A stretch of 17,148 bases of DNA from positions 1-17,148 of the forward strand of contig DFJF01000003.1 in the NCBI GenBank assembly GCA_002372935.1, given 5' to 3'. Every line of letters starts with the position of its first letter. Position 1 is the first letter of the stretch. The notes under the pieces are model-generated. The model saw only the letters and a program-made list of their open reading frames with translations, was not told the DNA's origin and searched no databases. This DNA comes from Clostridiales bacterium UBA3678. Lineage in GTDB: Bacteria; Bacillota; Clostridia; TANB77; CAG-508. The translations under genes were made by a program, and so were the position numbers. Positions 7,470-15,043 of the stretch are shown here, piece by piece.

Positions 7470-8810
7470 TTAAACATTAAAAGATATTATAAAATCTGTT
7501 CCTTCCTTTAATCTAACAAAAAATGTTTTACTTATACTTTGACTAGCTTCATTATTTTTATCTTTTATGCTTATTGTATACGAATGTACATCTCCGTCAT
7601 GTTGATAACTTTCAACAGTAATGTCATTTTCATCATATAATATTCGATTCATATACTCTCCAAAAACATTTATTGAATGAAAATTATTTTCTTTAAATGT
7701 TGTATCTAATTTACTGTAAATATATTTGTAATCTTTTTCTTTCATAGCTGAAATTATTTTCCTTACATCCAATAAGCCTTTATCTGCATCATTAAGATTA
7801 TTATATCTTTCTACAAACTTAGGACTATCAATTGTATATGCATCTAAGTACATACTATAATTCATAATTGAACTCTCATTGAAAAAATAATAATTTCCAT
7901 CTTCGTCTAAGCAAATATATTCTGTATAATCATCATAAACATTTCTTTGATATTTGCTAAGTTTCATAGTAACATTTTTTTCTATATTATCATGTAAATA
8001 TTTTTTAAAATTATCTATTGTTCCAAATCTCTTATTTCTGTACTCTTCATCTAAATGATAATATGCATCATCTTCATCAAATAGTGTTTCTTCTTGATAC
8101 TTTGCAAATAAATCTGTAACATATTGTTCATCAGATATAAATTCATAATCATAAATATTTGTGTAATTTTCTTCTATTTTGTCATCTACATTAATATTTA
8201 ATACATCACCTATTTTTATATTATTATAATTCTGGTTGATATAATCTCCTAGTAATACCTTGAAAGTTTTATTTACGGCGTCAACTTTTACCATGATTTT
8301 AAAATCAGAAATGTTTCCGCTTTTAATTTCTCTTAATTTTCCTTGAGCAATGTATACATAAACATCATCTGTTTTTTGACTAACTAACATTTGATTAATA
8401 TTGACAACTGATTTTTTTACTTCCTCTAATTTTGTTGATACATTATCTTCTGATATGTTTTTATAATTTATATAATCCGTATCCAACATATCATATACAG
8501 CCTTTTCACTTTCTTTTTTAATTTCATCAGTAGAAAGTTCAGTATCTACATCTTCACTACTATCCGTGTCAAAAATTGATGAATAATTATAATAAAATTT
8601 TCCTATACATGTTTTTACTACATAAAACTCATTTCTATCATTTACCAACTGTAAAGATGGATCTATTTTATTAATTTCTTCATCATAGCCTGTCTCATCT
8701 GTTCCATAAATAGTTTCCTCTTTATTTTTATGAATATATATTAATAATATAATTATTAATATAAAAATTATTATTAGAACCGTTATTATTATTTTTTTTA
8801 ATTTTAACAT
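7470..8810 (-). CDS. Membrane-anchored extracytoplasmic protein, possible NTF2-like/VirB8-type, function unknown
   Basis: A 446-residue protein I cannot name. Its N-terminus is Lys-rich, followed by one long membrane segment (about 8-29); the rest is hydrophilic and acidic and should lie outside the membrane. Two regions (about 230-320 and 345-440) share the pattern of a Tyr-rich helix, then an FxxY helix, then beta strands (for example DAYYHLDEEYRNKR and KYIYSKLDTTFKEN). This suggests tandem NTF2-like domains as in VirB8/TcpC proteins; that is inference from pattern only. The start is the ATG at 8808-8810, with GAGG placed over the preceding TGA stop (TGAGGATAAAAATG); an in-frame GTG at 8822 is less likely. 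It is the last gene of the operon begun by the 319-aa gene and ends 4 bp from a terminator. Confidence 0.7.
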   Translation of the reverse strand: MLKLKKIIITVLIIIFILIIILLIYIHKNKEETIYGTDETGYDEEINKIDPSLQLVNDRNEFYVVKTCIGKFYYNYSSIFDTDSSEDVDTELSTDEIKKESEKAVYDMLDTDYINYKNISEDNVSTKLEEVKKSVVNINQMLVSQKTDDVYVYIAQGKLREIKSGNISDFKIMVKVDAVNKTFKVLLGDYINQNYNNIKIGDVLNINVDDKIEENYTNIYDYEFISDEQYVTDLFAKYQEETLFDEDDAYYHLDEEYRNKRFGTIDNFKKYLHDNIEKNVTMKLSKYQRNVYDDYTEYICLDEDGNYYFFNESSIMNYSMYLDAYTIDSPKFVERYNNLNDADKGLLDVRKIISAMKEKDYKYIYSKLDTTFKENNFHSINVFGEYMNRILYDENDITVESYQHDGDVHSYTISIKDKNNEASQSISKTFFVRLKEGTDFIISFNV

Positions 8811-8864
8811 TTTTATCCTCACATTTCTATTCCCATTGAAATATAATTAGAATATGCATTTTTA
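8808..8864. repeat. 57-bp imperfect direct repeat, copy 1
   Basis: This stretch matches 12125-12181 at 52 of 57 positions, in the same orientation. On the coding (minus) strand each copy holds the last dozen or so codons of the upstream frame, the junction TGAGGATAAAAATG, and the ATG of the next gene. The upstream frame here is the M15 pseudogene (tail AYSNYISMGIEM); at copy 2 it is the 319-aa gene (tail TYSNYTSIEIEM). The sequences diverge abruptly on both sides. The copies start 3,317 bp apart and flank the whole hydrolase module. Confidence 0.9.
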
Positions 8865-9226
8865 AATGAATCTATATTTTGAGTTATATAATATGGACTA
8901 TTTCTTTTAAGTCCTCCAGTATATGTTGCCCCATTTGCATCAGAATTAATATCAACTGCAAGACCATAACTATGATGTGATCTTTTTCATGTTCCTGATG
9001 CCATATCTCGCCAAGTATAAGAATAAGCATCACGTATTGGAAACTTGACTTTTGCCATCTCTTCAAAACATGTATTTACCCTGCTTGCAATATCTTTATG
9101 TAATTCAATCTTAATATAACGCACATTACCTTTTGTATCACATGCCGGTACTCTTATTGTAGTAAGATATGCTTTCATTTGTCTTTTACTTGTTGGCTCT
9201 CCTCCTGGGAATAACTGTTTCAAACG
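8819..9226 (-). pseudogene. Degenerate peptidase M15 (VanY-like) domain, formerly fused to the upstream hydrolase
   Basis: M15 peptidases are zinc D-Ala-D-Ala carboxy- or endopeptidases acting on peptidoglycan peptides. This frame continues the 966-aa hydrolase in phase directly after its TAA (9227-9229). It gives RLKQLFPGGEPTSKRQM, a middle part with AYSYTWRDMASGT, an in-frame TGA (8987-8989), and then KRSHHSYGLAVDIN. The last segment is the SxHxxGxAxD signature carrying two zinc ligands. The third ligand, normally a His near the C-terminus of the domain, is missing: after NSPYYITQNIDSFKN the frame runs into a tail shared with the 319-aa gene and stops at TGA 8819-8821. I see no convincing ribosome binding site for independent translation; the first possible start is a TTG at 9223. 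The domain identity is clear; loss of function is inferred from the two nonsense codons and the missing ligand. Confidence 0.8.
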
Positions 9227-12127
9227 TTAATCACCGTTTTTAGGAACCTTTCCTCCATCTGTTAAACTACTTGCTTCAGAATACCATTCTTTTAAAACAT
9301 CATAATATCCTGTCTGGAATAATGTCCACTCAGATTTTCTTCTTGTTACAAGACCTCGTAAATTTCTTCCACCACTTGTTGTAGGTACATCCATATATGT
9401 AGTATATAACTGATGACTAAAGTTTGCATTACTGTTTTTGCTATTAAAATAATCATCTGAATTCTCATTCCAATAAGCCTTATATGCTTGTTTAAATGTA
9501 TTTCCATTCCTTTTTCCTGTTGCACCCGCTGTTCCGCAGTTATATGCTCTTGAAATTAATGCATTTAATTGATAGCCTGTTAAATTTAATCCTGATGTAG
9601 CTGCTTTTACTTCAGATGTTTTATCTGCAAGTTCTTTTTCCTCTATAGAATCAACAAAATCTTTATCTACCTCTCCTCCTATATTAGTAGGATATCCTTT
9701 AGCTATAAATAATTTTTCATAACCAGAATTTTTTATATCAACACCATATCCGACTGTTGGATGACCTGCACCATCATCTTCTATTATATATTTTGTTCCA
9801 GCCGCATTAGTAGGTGGTGGCGAGCTATGTTCAAAATAATGTATATACCTAATTAATTGATCTGAACTTGAGCCACTAACCTCATTAAATTCTTCTGTTT
9901 TAAACATATCTAAATTTAAGGATGTAACTCCAAAGTCAATTCCTGTTGTTTTAAACAAAAGATATTTTGTTAAATCCACCATGTCTGATGTATCACTATT
10001 TTTTTCTAATATTTCAAATAACCATTCTGATGCATTAATTATACTGCTTCTTGCAGCATGATTCTTTTTTAATATATTAGCAAAATTATCATTGTATTTA
10101 TATGTACCTCCTGTATCATTAGATATTTCCTCTTTATCTATATTTTTTGATGATGTACTATCTGATACATTGTTTAATGTTGTGGTGTATTGATTTGATT
10201 CTATCTTATTTTGAGTTGCTGTACTTGCATCTACTGTTGAGCGTCTTACCTTGGTGCTAGATGAATTTATTCTACTACTAGAAACACTCTTTCCTTCACT
10301 TGCAACCTCTGATTCCGCCATTGACTTTATTTGACTATTTAAATTTGGTGAGTCAGTATTAGTCCAATCTCCTACTTTATCATCTAATTTTTTTGTTGAC
10401 TTACCTGAATTATCACTTGAACTAGAATATTTGTATTCTTTATTATACGTTATATTCCATGTATCAGCTAATGTTACACAAGTTTCTAATGTATTTGATA
10501 TATCTATTGTTGTATAAACTTTTTTGTATTTTGTTTTTTGGACATCTGTTGCTTTTTCAGCTTTGGATTCTTCTCCAGTATTTCCATTTGAATCTTTATA
10601 ACTTACTTCTACATTTCCATTGGTTTCAATTTCTGTCTTTTTAGTATATTCATCTGTTATTATGTCTGTATTTTTTTGTAAGTTATCATGTACTGTTATT
10701 TCCATTTTACTATTAAAAGCTAAATCTGACAAATCAAAAACAAAATCTTTATCCTCTCCAATAACTAACATAGCCCACAAATAATTAAATGGTAATTTGT
10801 ACTGATTTATCATGCTTTGATAATCTATTTCTTGTTCTTGCATAGTATATGTATGTTCGTGATATTCTTTTACATCTGGATCATCTGGATCACATGTTAC
10901 ACTTTCTTCATGTTCTGAAAATGTTGCTACCTTTGCTATAAACTTGGTTGTTGTTCCACTTTCATTTTCTGAATTATTTCCAGTATTACTTCCTGTATTA
11001 TTAGAATCTGTTATTTTTGTACCTTGTTTTACTATTCCATCTGTTGTAAATCTTCTTATCGCAAGTATTTTACTTTTATCAGCTCTTCTATTAGATGTAA
11101 TACCCGCTTTTGTTGACTGTGCCTCTACAATCTTTCCGTTTCCATCATATATCGCAACATGTCCTGAATAACAAATAACATCCCCTGCTCCCGCTTGTGA
11201 TAAATCTGCTACTGCTTTTCCTCTTGTTCTCCAACCTGAAGAAGTTGTATATCCTTCACTATAGCCAATTGAATTTTTAAGTATTCTCCATACAAAATGT
11301 GAACAATCTATTCCATTTGTTAATGAATTTCCACCATAAACATATGGATTACCCACATATCTTAATGCCTCTGCTACAATTTTTTCTCCTTGTGAAGCTC
11401 CATTTGAGCTATTATTTGTACTTGACGAATCTTGGTCTGATGTATCTTGGTTTGATTTACCTTGATTCGTTGTATCTTGATTTGATGTATCTGTATTTGT
11501 ACTTACTTGTTCTTCTATAGTAAAATGTTTAAGTGCATTATTTTTCGCTTTTTTTCTATCTGAATCATTACTTGCATTATTATATGCATCTATGTATGAT
11601 TGAAATTTTTCTTCATTTACATATGTCATTGTTATTGTTTTTCCATTTGACAATGCTCTTTTTAGTTTTACCACACCTTGAACTTCTGTAGAATCTATAT
11701 TTGAATTTATTTCATTCCAATCTAAATCTTTGTCTATCTCTGATTCACTTCTTAAGTCCAAATATCCTAATGCTAATTGTGCTCTCATTAATTTGGATAA
11801 TTCTTCTGCAGAATTTAAATATGCTATTATTCTATTTCCCGATTTGTCTAATTCTTCCCAAAATTCCTTTGGGCTTTTACTTAGATGCATTTTTTCATCA
11901 TCAGAAAGATGTAAATTATTCGTATATTTATATACTGCTGCAGGTGCATTTTTAGTATCATCAGAATTCATTACACCATCATCTATATTAAGAAAATATG
12001 TACTTGCACCCATTAATATAATTCCAACTAAAATTATACCAATAATTATAAGTATTGTTTTTAATCTTATAGTTATTGCTTTCTTTAACATCCCTTGATA
12101 TTTTACATTTTTTTCTCTATCAGCCAT
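9227..12127 (-). CDS. Membrane-anchored two-domain peptidoglycan hydrolase (NlpC/P60 plus GH24-type lysozyme)
   Basis: A 966-residue enzyme predicted to cut both peptide and glycan parts of peptidoglycan outside the cell. Domains in order: a basic cytoplasmic tail and membrane anchor (about 22-45), a helical region, a Thr/Asn/Gln/Asp-rich repeat linker (about 210-240), an NlpC/P60 domain (about 245-360) with Cys275 in GIDCSHF and His323 in GHVAIY, a long Ser/Thr-rich region (about 370-740), and a C-terminal lysozyme-like domain (about 750-950). In the last, Glu766, Asp785 and Thr791 (DGAGHPTVGYG) fit the Glu-Asp-Thr triad of T4-type lysozymes, with an insertion between Glu and Asp. The start is ATG 12125-12127 in TGAGGATAAAAATG, coupled to the 319-aa gene. 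The domain pair is typical of conjugative-element wall hydrolases such as Tn916 Orf14. The TAA stop appears secondary, since an M15 domain follows in frame. Confidence 0.85.
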   Translation of the reverse strand: MADREKNVKYQGMLKKAITIRLKTILIIIGIILVGIILMGASTYFLNIDDGVMNSDDTKNAPAAVYKYTNNLHLSDDEKMHLSKSPKEFWEELDKSGNRIIAYLNSAEELSKLMRAQLALGYLDLRSESEIDKDLDWNEINSNIDSTEVQGVVKLKRALSNGKTITMTYVNEEKFQSYIDAYNNASNDSDRKKAKNNALKHFTIEEQVSTNTDTSNQDTTNQGKSNQDTSDQDSSSTNNSSNGASQGEKIVAEALRYVGNPYVYGGNSLTNGIDCSHFVWRILKNSIGYSEGYTTSSGWRTRGKAVADLSQAGAGDVICYSGHVAIYDGNGKIVEAQSTKAGITSNRRADKSKILAIRRFTTDGIVKQGTKITDSNNTGSNTGNNSENESGTTTKFIAKVATFSEHEESVTCDPDDPDVKEYHEHTYTMQEQEIDYQSMINQYKLPFNYLWAMLVIGEDKDFVFDLSDLAFNSKMEITVHDNLQKNTDIITDEYTKKTEIETNGNVEVSYKDSNGNTGEESKAEKATDVQKTKYKKVYTTIDISNTLETCVTLADTWNITYNKEYKYSSSSDNSGKSTKKLDDKVGDWTNTDSPNLNSQIKSMAESEVASEGKSVSSSRINSSSTKVRRSTVDASTATQNKIESNQYTTTLNNVSDSTSSKNIDKEEISNDTGGTYKYNDNFANILKKNHAARSSIINASEWLFEILEKNSDTSDMVDLTKYLLFKTTGIDFGVTSLNLDMFKTEEFNEVSGSSSDQLIRYIHYFEHSSPPPTNAAGTKYIIEDDGAGHPTVGYGVDIKNSGYEKLFIAKGYPTNIGGEVDKDFVDSIEEKELADKTSEVKAATSGLNLTGYQLNALISRAYNCGTAGATGKRNGNTFKQAYKAYWNENSDDYFNSKNSNANFSHQLYTTYMDVPTTSGGRNLRGLVTRRKSEWTLFQTGYYDVLKEWYSEASSLTDGGKVPKNGD
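11424..11498. repeat. Five-unit 15-bp coding minisatellite in the hydrolase linker
   Basis: Five imperfect 15-bp units (11424, 11439, 11454, 11469 and 11484) run in phase with the reading frame. On the minus strand they encode NTDTS, NQDTT, NQGKS, NQDTS and DQDSS. They form a flexible linker just before the NlpC/P60 domain. The copy number could vary between strains without breaking the frame. Confidence 0.85.
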
Positions 12128-12181
12128 TTTTATCCTCACATTTCTATTTCAATTGATGTATAATTAGAATATGTATTTTTA
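12125..12181. repeat. 57-bp imperfect direct repeat, copy 2
   Basis: Partner of 8808-8864 (52 of 57 identical). It covers the 3' end of the 319-aa gene, the TGAGGATAAAAATG junction and the hydrolase start codon. Because this copy lies in an intact gene, it is likely the original context of the tail sequence. Confidence 0.9.
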
Positions 12182-13095
12182 TCTTGTAAATTAGCATATA
12201 CATCAAAATCTAAAATAATATTCGGAAATCTAATTTTTGTAATTTTTTTCACAGTGCTATATCCACTATAATATTTAATACTTATTCTTTTAGTTTGATG
12301 TGCATAAAAAACTGCATCTTGCTGTGACAACTCTTGAACATATGCACCATATTCTATATCATTTTCATCTATTAATTGACTAAAGTTAACCTTTAATGTA
12401 TCTCCTAATGCTATAGTTTGTTCTGAATTATTTGTCACTTCAAATGTATAAATTTCATATTCTTTATATGTATCTTTATATAATGCACTTATCTTTATAT
12501 TATCAGTTTCTGAGGCTTTATTACTTATCTCTGTTCTACCTATATAGCCATTTATATTTAATTTTATATTTCTCTCATCATCTTCTACTATTGTTACATA
12601 ATCTTGAAATTTATTTCTACTTACATTACCTGTCTCTAAAGGATCGTCTTTTAATGTTACTATATAAATATCATCAATATAGTTTTCAGCTGATACTGTC
12701 TTCTTACCATTTCCAAAAACAGGATTATAATATGCTTCTTTAAAACCATTAATATTTTGATACATTTCTTGTTTACACTCATCTGAAATTAGATTATAAG
12801 CTTTTTCTATATCTCCTGAATTACAATATGAAAAAAATAGATCTATAAAGTTAACTTTTTCCTGGCTCGTTGTGGTAGGATTTCCTGATAAAGCTTGTTC
12901 CTGATTTGTCATAGATATTGTATTAAAATTATTCGTATTTATATTAGAGCTAGCAACATTATTTTTTTCACTATTATTTGACATATTAACTAAATACCAC
13001 CATACAGCACCCAAAAAAAATATTGCTAATATAATTACCCATATTCTCTTTCTATTTCTATTATAAAAACTTATAATCTTATACATATATATCAT
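12136..13095 (-). CDS. Membrane-anchored protein of unknown function, possible NTF2-like/VirB8-type
   Basis: A 319-residue protein with a basic N-terminus and one membrane segment (about 17-36, containing WVIILAIFFLGAVWWYLV). A Ser/Asn/Thr-rich stretch follows (about 37-75). The next region, FIDLFFSYCNSGDIEKAYNLISDECK then FKEAYY, looks like the start of an NTF2-like fold, and a beta-rich C-terminal half resembles adhesion or extracytoplasmic sandwich domains. I cannot assign a function. An in-frame TTG at 13149 gives a longer reading, but a good promoter (TTGAAA/TATCAT) overlaps that region, so translation must begin later. AGAGGA precedes a cluster of ATGs at 13098, 13095 and 13086; 13095 is a compromise choice. 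The stop TGA overlaps the ribosome binding site of the hydrolase gene, so the two are translationally linked. Confidence 0.65.
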   Translation of the reverse strand: MIYMYKIISFYNRNRKRIWVIILAIFFLGAVWWYLVNMSNNSEKNNVASSNINTNNFNTISMTNQEQALSGNPTTTSQEKVNFIDLFFSYCNSGDIEKAYNLISDECKQEMYQNINGFKEAYYNPVFGNGKKTVSAENYIDDIYIVTLKDDPLETGNVSRNKFQDYVTIVEDDERNIKLNINGYIGRTEISNKASETDNIKISALYKDTYKEYEIYTFEVTNNSEQTIALGDTLKVNFSQLIDENDIEYGAYVQELSQQDAVFYAHQTKRISIKYYSGYSTVKKITKIRFPNIILDFDVYANLQDKNTYSNYTSIEIEM

Positions 13096-13120
13096 CATTC
13101 CTCTCATGTTCTCTAATTTA

Positions 13121-13149
13121 ATGATACCATAATTTAATTTTCTTTTCAA
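13121..13149 (-). promoter_or_regulatory. Promoter of the 319-aa/hydrolase/446-aa operon
   Basis: On the minus strand, TTGAAA (13149-13144) is followed by a 17-bp spacer and TATCAT (13126-13121), with an extended-10 TGG. A transcript would begin near 13114, giving a leader of about 20 nt before the ATG cluster at 13098-13086. This decides against the longer upstream start of the 319-aa gene. Confidence 0.7.
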
Positions 13150-13170
13150 TATTTTTCGACAAAATCAAAT

Positions 13171-13208
13171 AAAAATATAACCCTAAAAGTTAATAGGGTT
13201 ATATTTTT
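13171..13208 (-). terminator. Terminator of the DnaB-like gene
   Basis: A perfect 15-bp stem, AAAAATATAACCCTA (13171-13185) with its complement at 13194-13208 and an 8-nt loop, followed by a T-rich run on the minus strand. It touches the TAA stop of the DnaB-like gene (13208-13210) and separates that transcript from the operon promoter at 13121-13149. Confidence 0.85.
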
Positions 13209-15043
13209 TATTTTAATCTTATATATCCAAGTTCAATCCATTCATTATAAGCTAAATTTAGTCTAAATAATAACTTTGGCTTACTTCCTGCTCTATTTTT
13301 ATCAACAACACATGTATAATATCTAACATCTGGATTTGCAAATTTTTCTAAATCAAAAAATTTATTATCCACTTCATTTAACGAATATTCATATTTTCCT
13401 AAATCTTCATTATGAATTTGTTTAAACAAACACAATGTATCTAATACCTCTTTTACAGTTCTACTTACTGCCAAATCATTTACAGTTAAATTTATTGGAT
13501 CTGTCTCTGTTTCAGAAAGTTGAAGAGTCGAAGCTATATACATTCCAAAATTTTGAGCCAAATTTGCTAATATTGTAGCTGTTTTCTTTATCTCATATCC
13601 AACTCCAATATTATCTATATCTGTTTTCAAAGTATCATAAAATACATATTCTACATGTTCTTTATAATAATAATTCATTATTACTTTTTTTAGTTCATCA
13701 TTTGTATGATCTGTAATATTTATAAAATACATGTAATTTTCAGTCTGTTTATTAAACCAATCAGTTACAGCAGTAGTCATTTTAAATTCTTTTGATACTT
13801 TTAATAATCTTTTTACAAAATCACTATGTGATTCATTTTCTTCTTGTAAAACAAATCCATCTTTATCAACTTTAACATTTTTTCCCTCATCAGCTCTATA
13901 TTTAAACTCTAGCAATTCTCCTTCTGTTTTTCGTAGTTTTTGTCCATGTAATTCTTGGATTTTTGGATTGTTTATTATTGTTGTTATTAAACATAATTTC
14001 ATTTTATCTTCTGACATCTCATTTGAAATTACCAATACTTTTTTCTTGTGTACTAGTGCAATATATGCTGCCATATTCATAGTAAATCTACTCTTACCTG
14101 AGTTTGATGGCATTGCAAAAGCCATAGTTTCACCTTTTCTAACACCTTTAAACACACTTGATAAAACTGAAAATGGTAATTCAAGTCCATTAGTTAAACT
14201 GTTATTTCCTTGTACTAAAAACTCAGTTATGTCTTGATTTAATACTGCTCTTTTGAATTTTTCAGTTGTAGTTACTTGTTCTATAGCACTTTCTACCTCT
14301 TCTATTGACATTTGATCATATAGCTCATAATCCATAATTTCTGCAATTTCATCTTGAGTATTTTTTACTGGTATACTTTTATAGCTTTTTCTTAATAAAA
14401 ACTGTTTTTTTAAATCTGTATATATTTTTTCTATAGATTCTTTTTGATCTTGATATTTCCTTATTAATTGTCTTTTTATAATATCACTTGCTAATGTTTT
14501 ATTTGGCAAACGAAATTTTTCTTTTGCCACTTCTGGTGCATATTTATCAGCATCTGTAAAAATTATAATTTTATAAATATTTAATAACTCTGGATTTATA
14601 AACTGACATTCATCATATGTAAAATAATATACTGAGATTGCTTTTAAGTTGTTTAATAATGCTGCTATATATTTTTCTTCTATAGAAAAATCTGCAAGCT
14701 TTGGTGGATAATCTATTTGATCATTTTTGTTAAAATCAGTTGTATAAGATATTTCTTCCTCTTCATCATCTTTTTTACTTTCTTCATAATTAATGTTAGT
14801 ATCTATTGTTATGTCATTTGATTCGTTAACTTCTTTTTTTGTATTTAATTTATTAGCACTTGTTTTTTCATCTATTAATTCATATCCCATTTCTTTCAAT
14901 TTTTTTAGATCATCTAGTGCATCAACCAGCTGTTTATCTTCTATCTTTTTTTTAGCAGATGCTAATAATTCACTATTTTGATTGGTTTCTTTTATACAAC
15001 TAAGTGTCTCATAAACTTTTTCTAATAAATCATTTCTATCCAT
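13208..15043 (-). CDS. DnaB/RecA-type ATPase with divergent N-terminal region
   Basis: A 611-residue protein whose C-terminal half resembles the replicative helicase DnaB C-domain. Walker A is PSNSGKSR with Lys317, and a Walker B-like VFYD ends in Asp470. Other DnaB-like features are VLVISNEMSEDKM after Walker A, ASTLQLSETETD near 508-520 (where helicases have an arginine or Gln switch), and VDKNRAG near the C-terminus (as in DnaB KNRNG). The N-terminal half does not look like a normal DnaB N-domain. It has an amphipathic coiled-coil start (about 5-60), an acidic Ser/Glu linker (about 75-105), and a helical region with KFRLPNKTLASDIIKRQLIRKY. It could be a plasmid, phage or conjugative-element helicase, or a non-replicative RecA-fold ATPase. 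The ATG has AAAGGA about 9 nt upstream. It is monocistronic, ended by the hairpin at 13171-13208. Confidence 0.75.
   Translation of the reverse strand: MDRNDLLEKVYETLSCIKETNQNSELLASAKKKIEDKQLVDALDDLKKLKEMGYELIDEKTSANKLNTKKEVNESNDITIDTNINYEESKKDDEEEEISYTTDFNKNDQIDYPPKLADFSIEEKYIAALLNNLKAISVYYFTYDECQFINPELLNIYKIIIFTDADKYAPEVAKEKFRLPNKTLASDIIKRQLIRKYQDQKESIEKIYTDLKKQFLLRKSYKSIPVKNTQDEIAEIMDYELYDQMSIEEVESAIEQVTTTEKFKRAVLNQDITEFLVQGNNSLTNGLELPFSVLSSVFKGVRKGETMAFAMPSNSGKSRFTMNMAAYIALVHKKKVLVISNEMSEDKMKLCLITTIINNPKIQELHGQKLRKTEGELLEFKYRADEGKNVKVDKDGFVLQEENESHSDFVKRLLKVSKEFKMTTAVTDWFNKQTENYMYFINITDHTNDELKKVIMNYYYKEHVEYVFYDTLKTDIDNIGVGYEIKKTATILANLAQNFGMYIASTLQLSETETDPINLTVNDLAVSRTVKEVLDTLCLFKQIHNEDLGKYEYSLNEVDNKFFDLEKFANPDVRYYTCVVDKNRAGSKPKLLFRLNLAYNEWIELGYIRLK

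Noticed and set aside
8987..8989. The in-frame TGA in the M15 frame as evidence for a reassigned UGA codon (Trp or Gly)
   Set aside because: All other recognised genes are full length without internal TGA, Trp is written TGG, and TGA serves as a natural stop overlapping ribosome binding sites at 12136-12138 and 8819-8821. A nearby TAA also interrupts the same frame.
8884..9066. A 60-residue minus-strand frame over the M15 region, suggesting a frameshift
   Set aside because: The conserved SHHSYGLAVDIN motif lies in the same frame as the upstream M15 part after a TGA, so no frameshift is needed; the other frame is a shadow.
10459..12098. Several plus-strand open frames opposite the hydrolase gene, rich in Leu, Phe and Tyr
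   Set aside because: They are antisense shadows of an AT-rich gene, without ribosome binding sites or recognisable domains.
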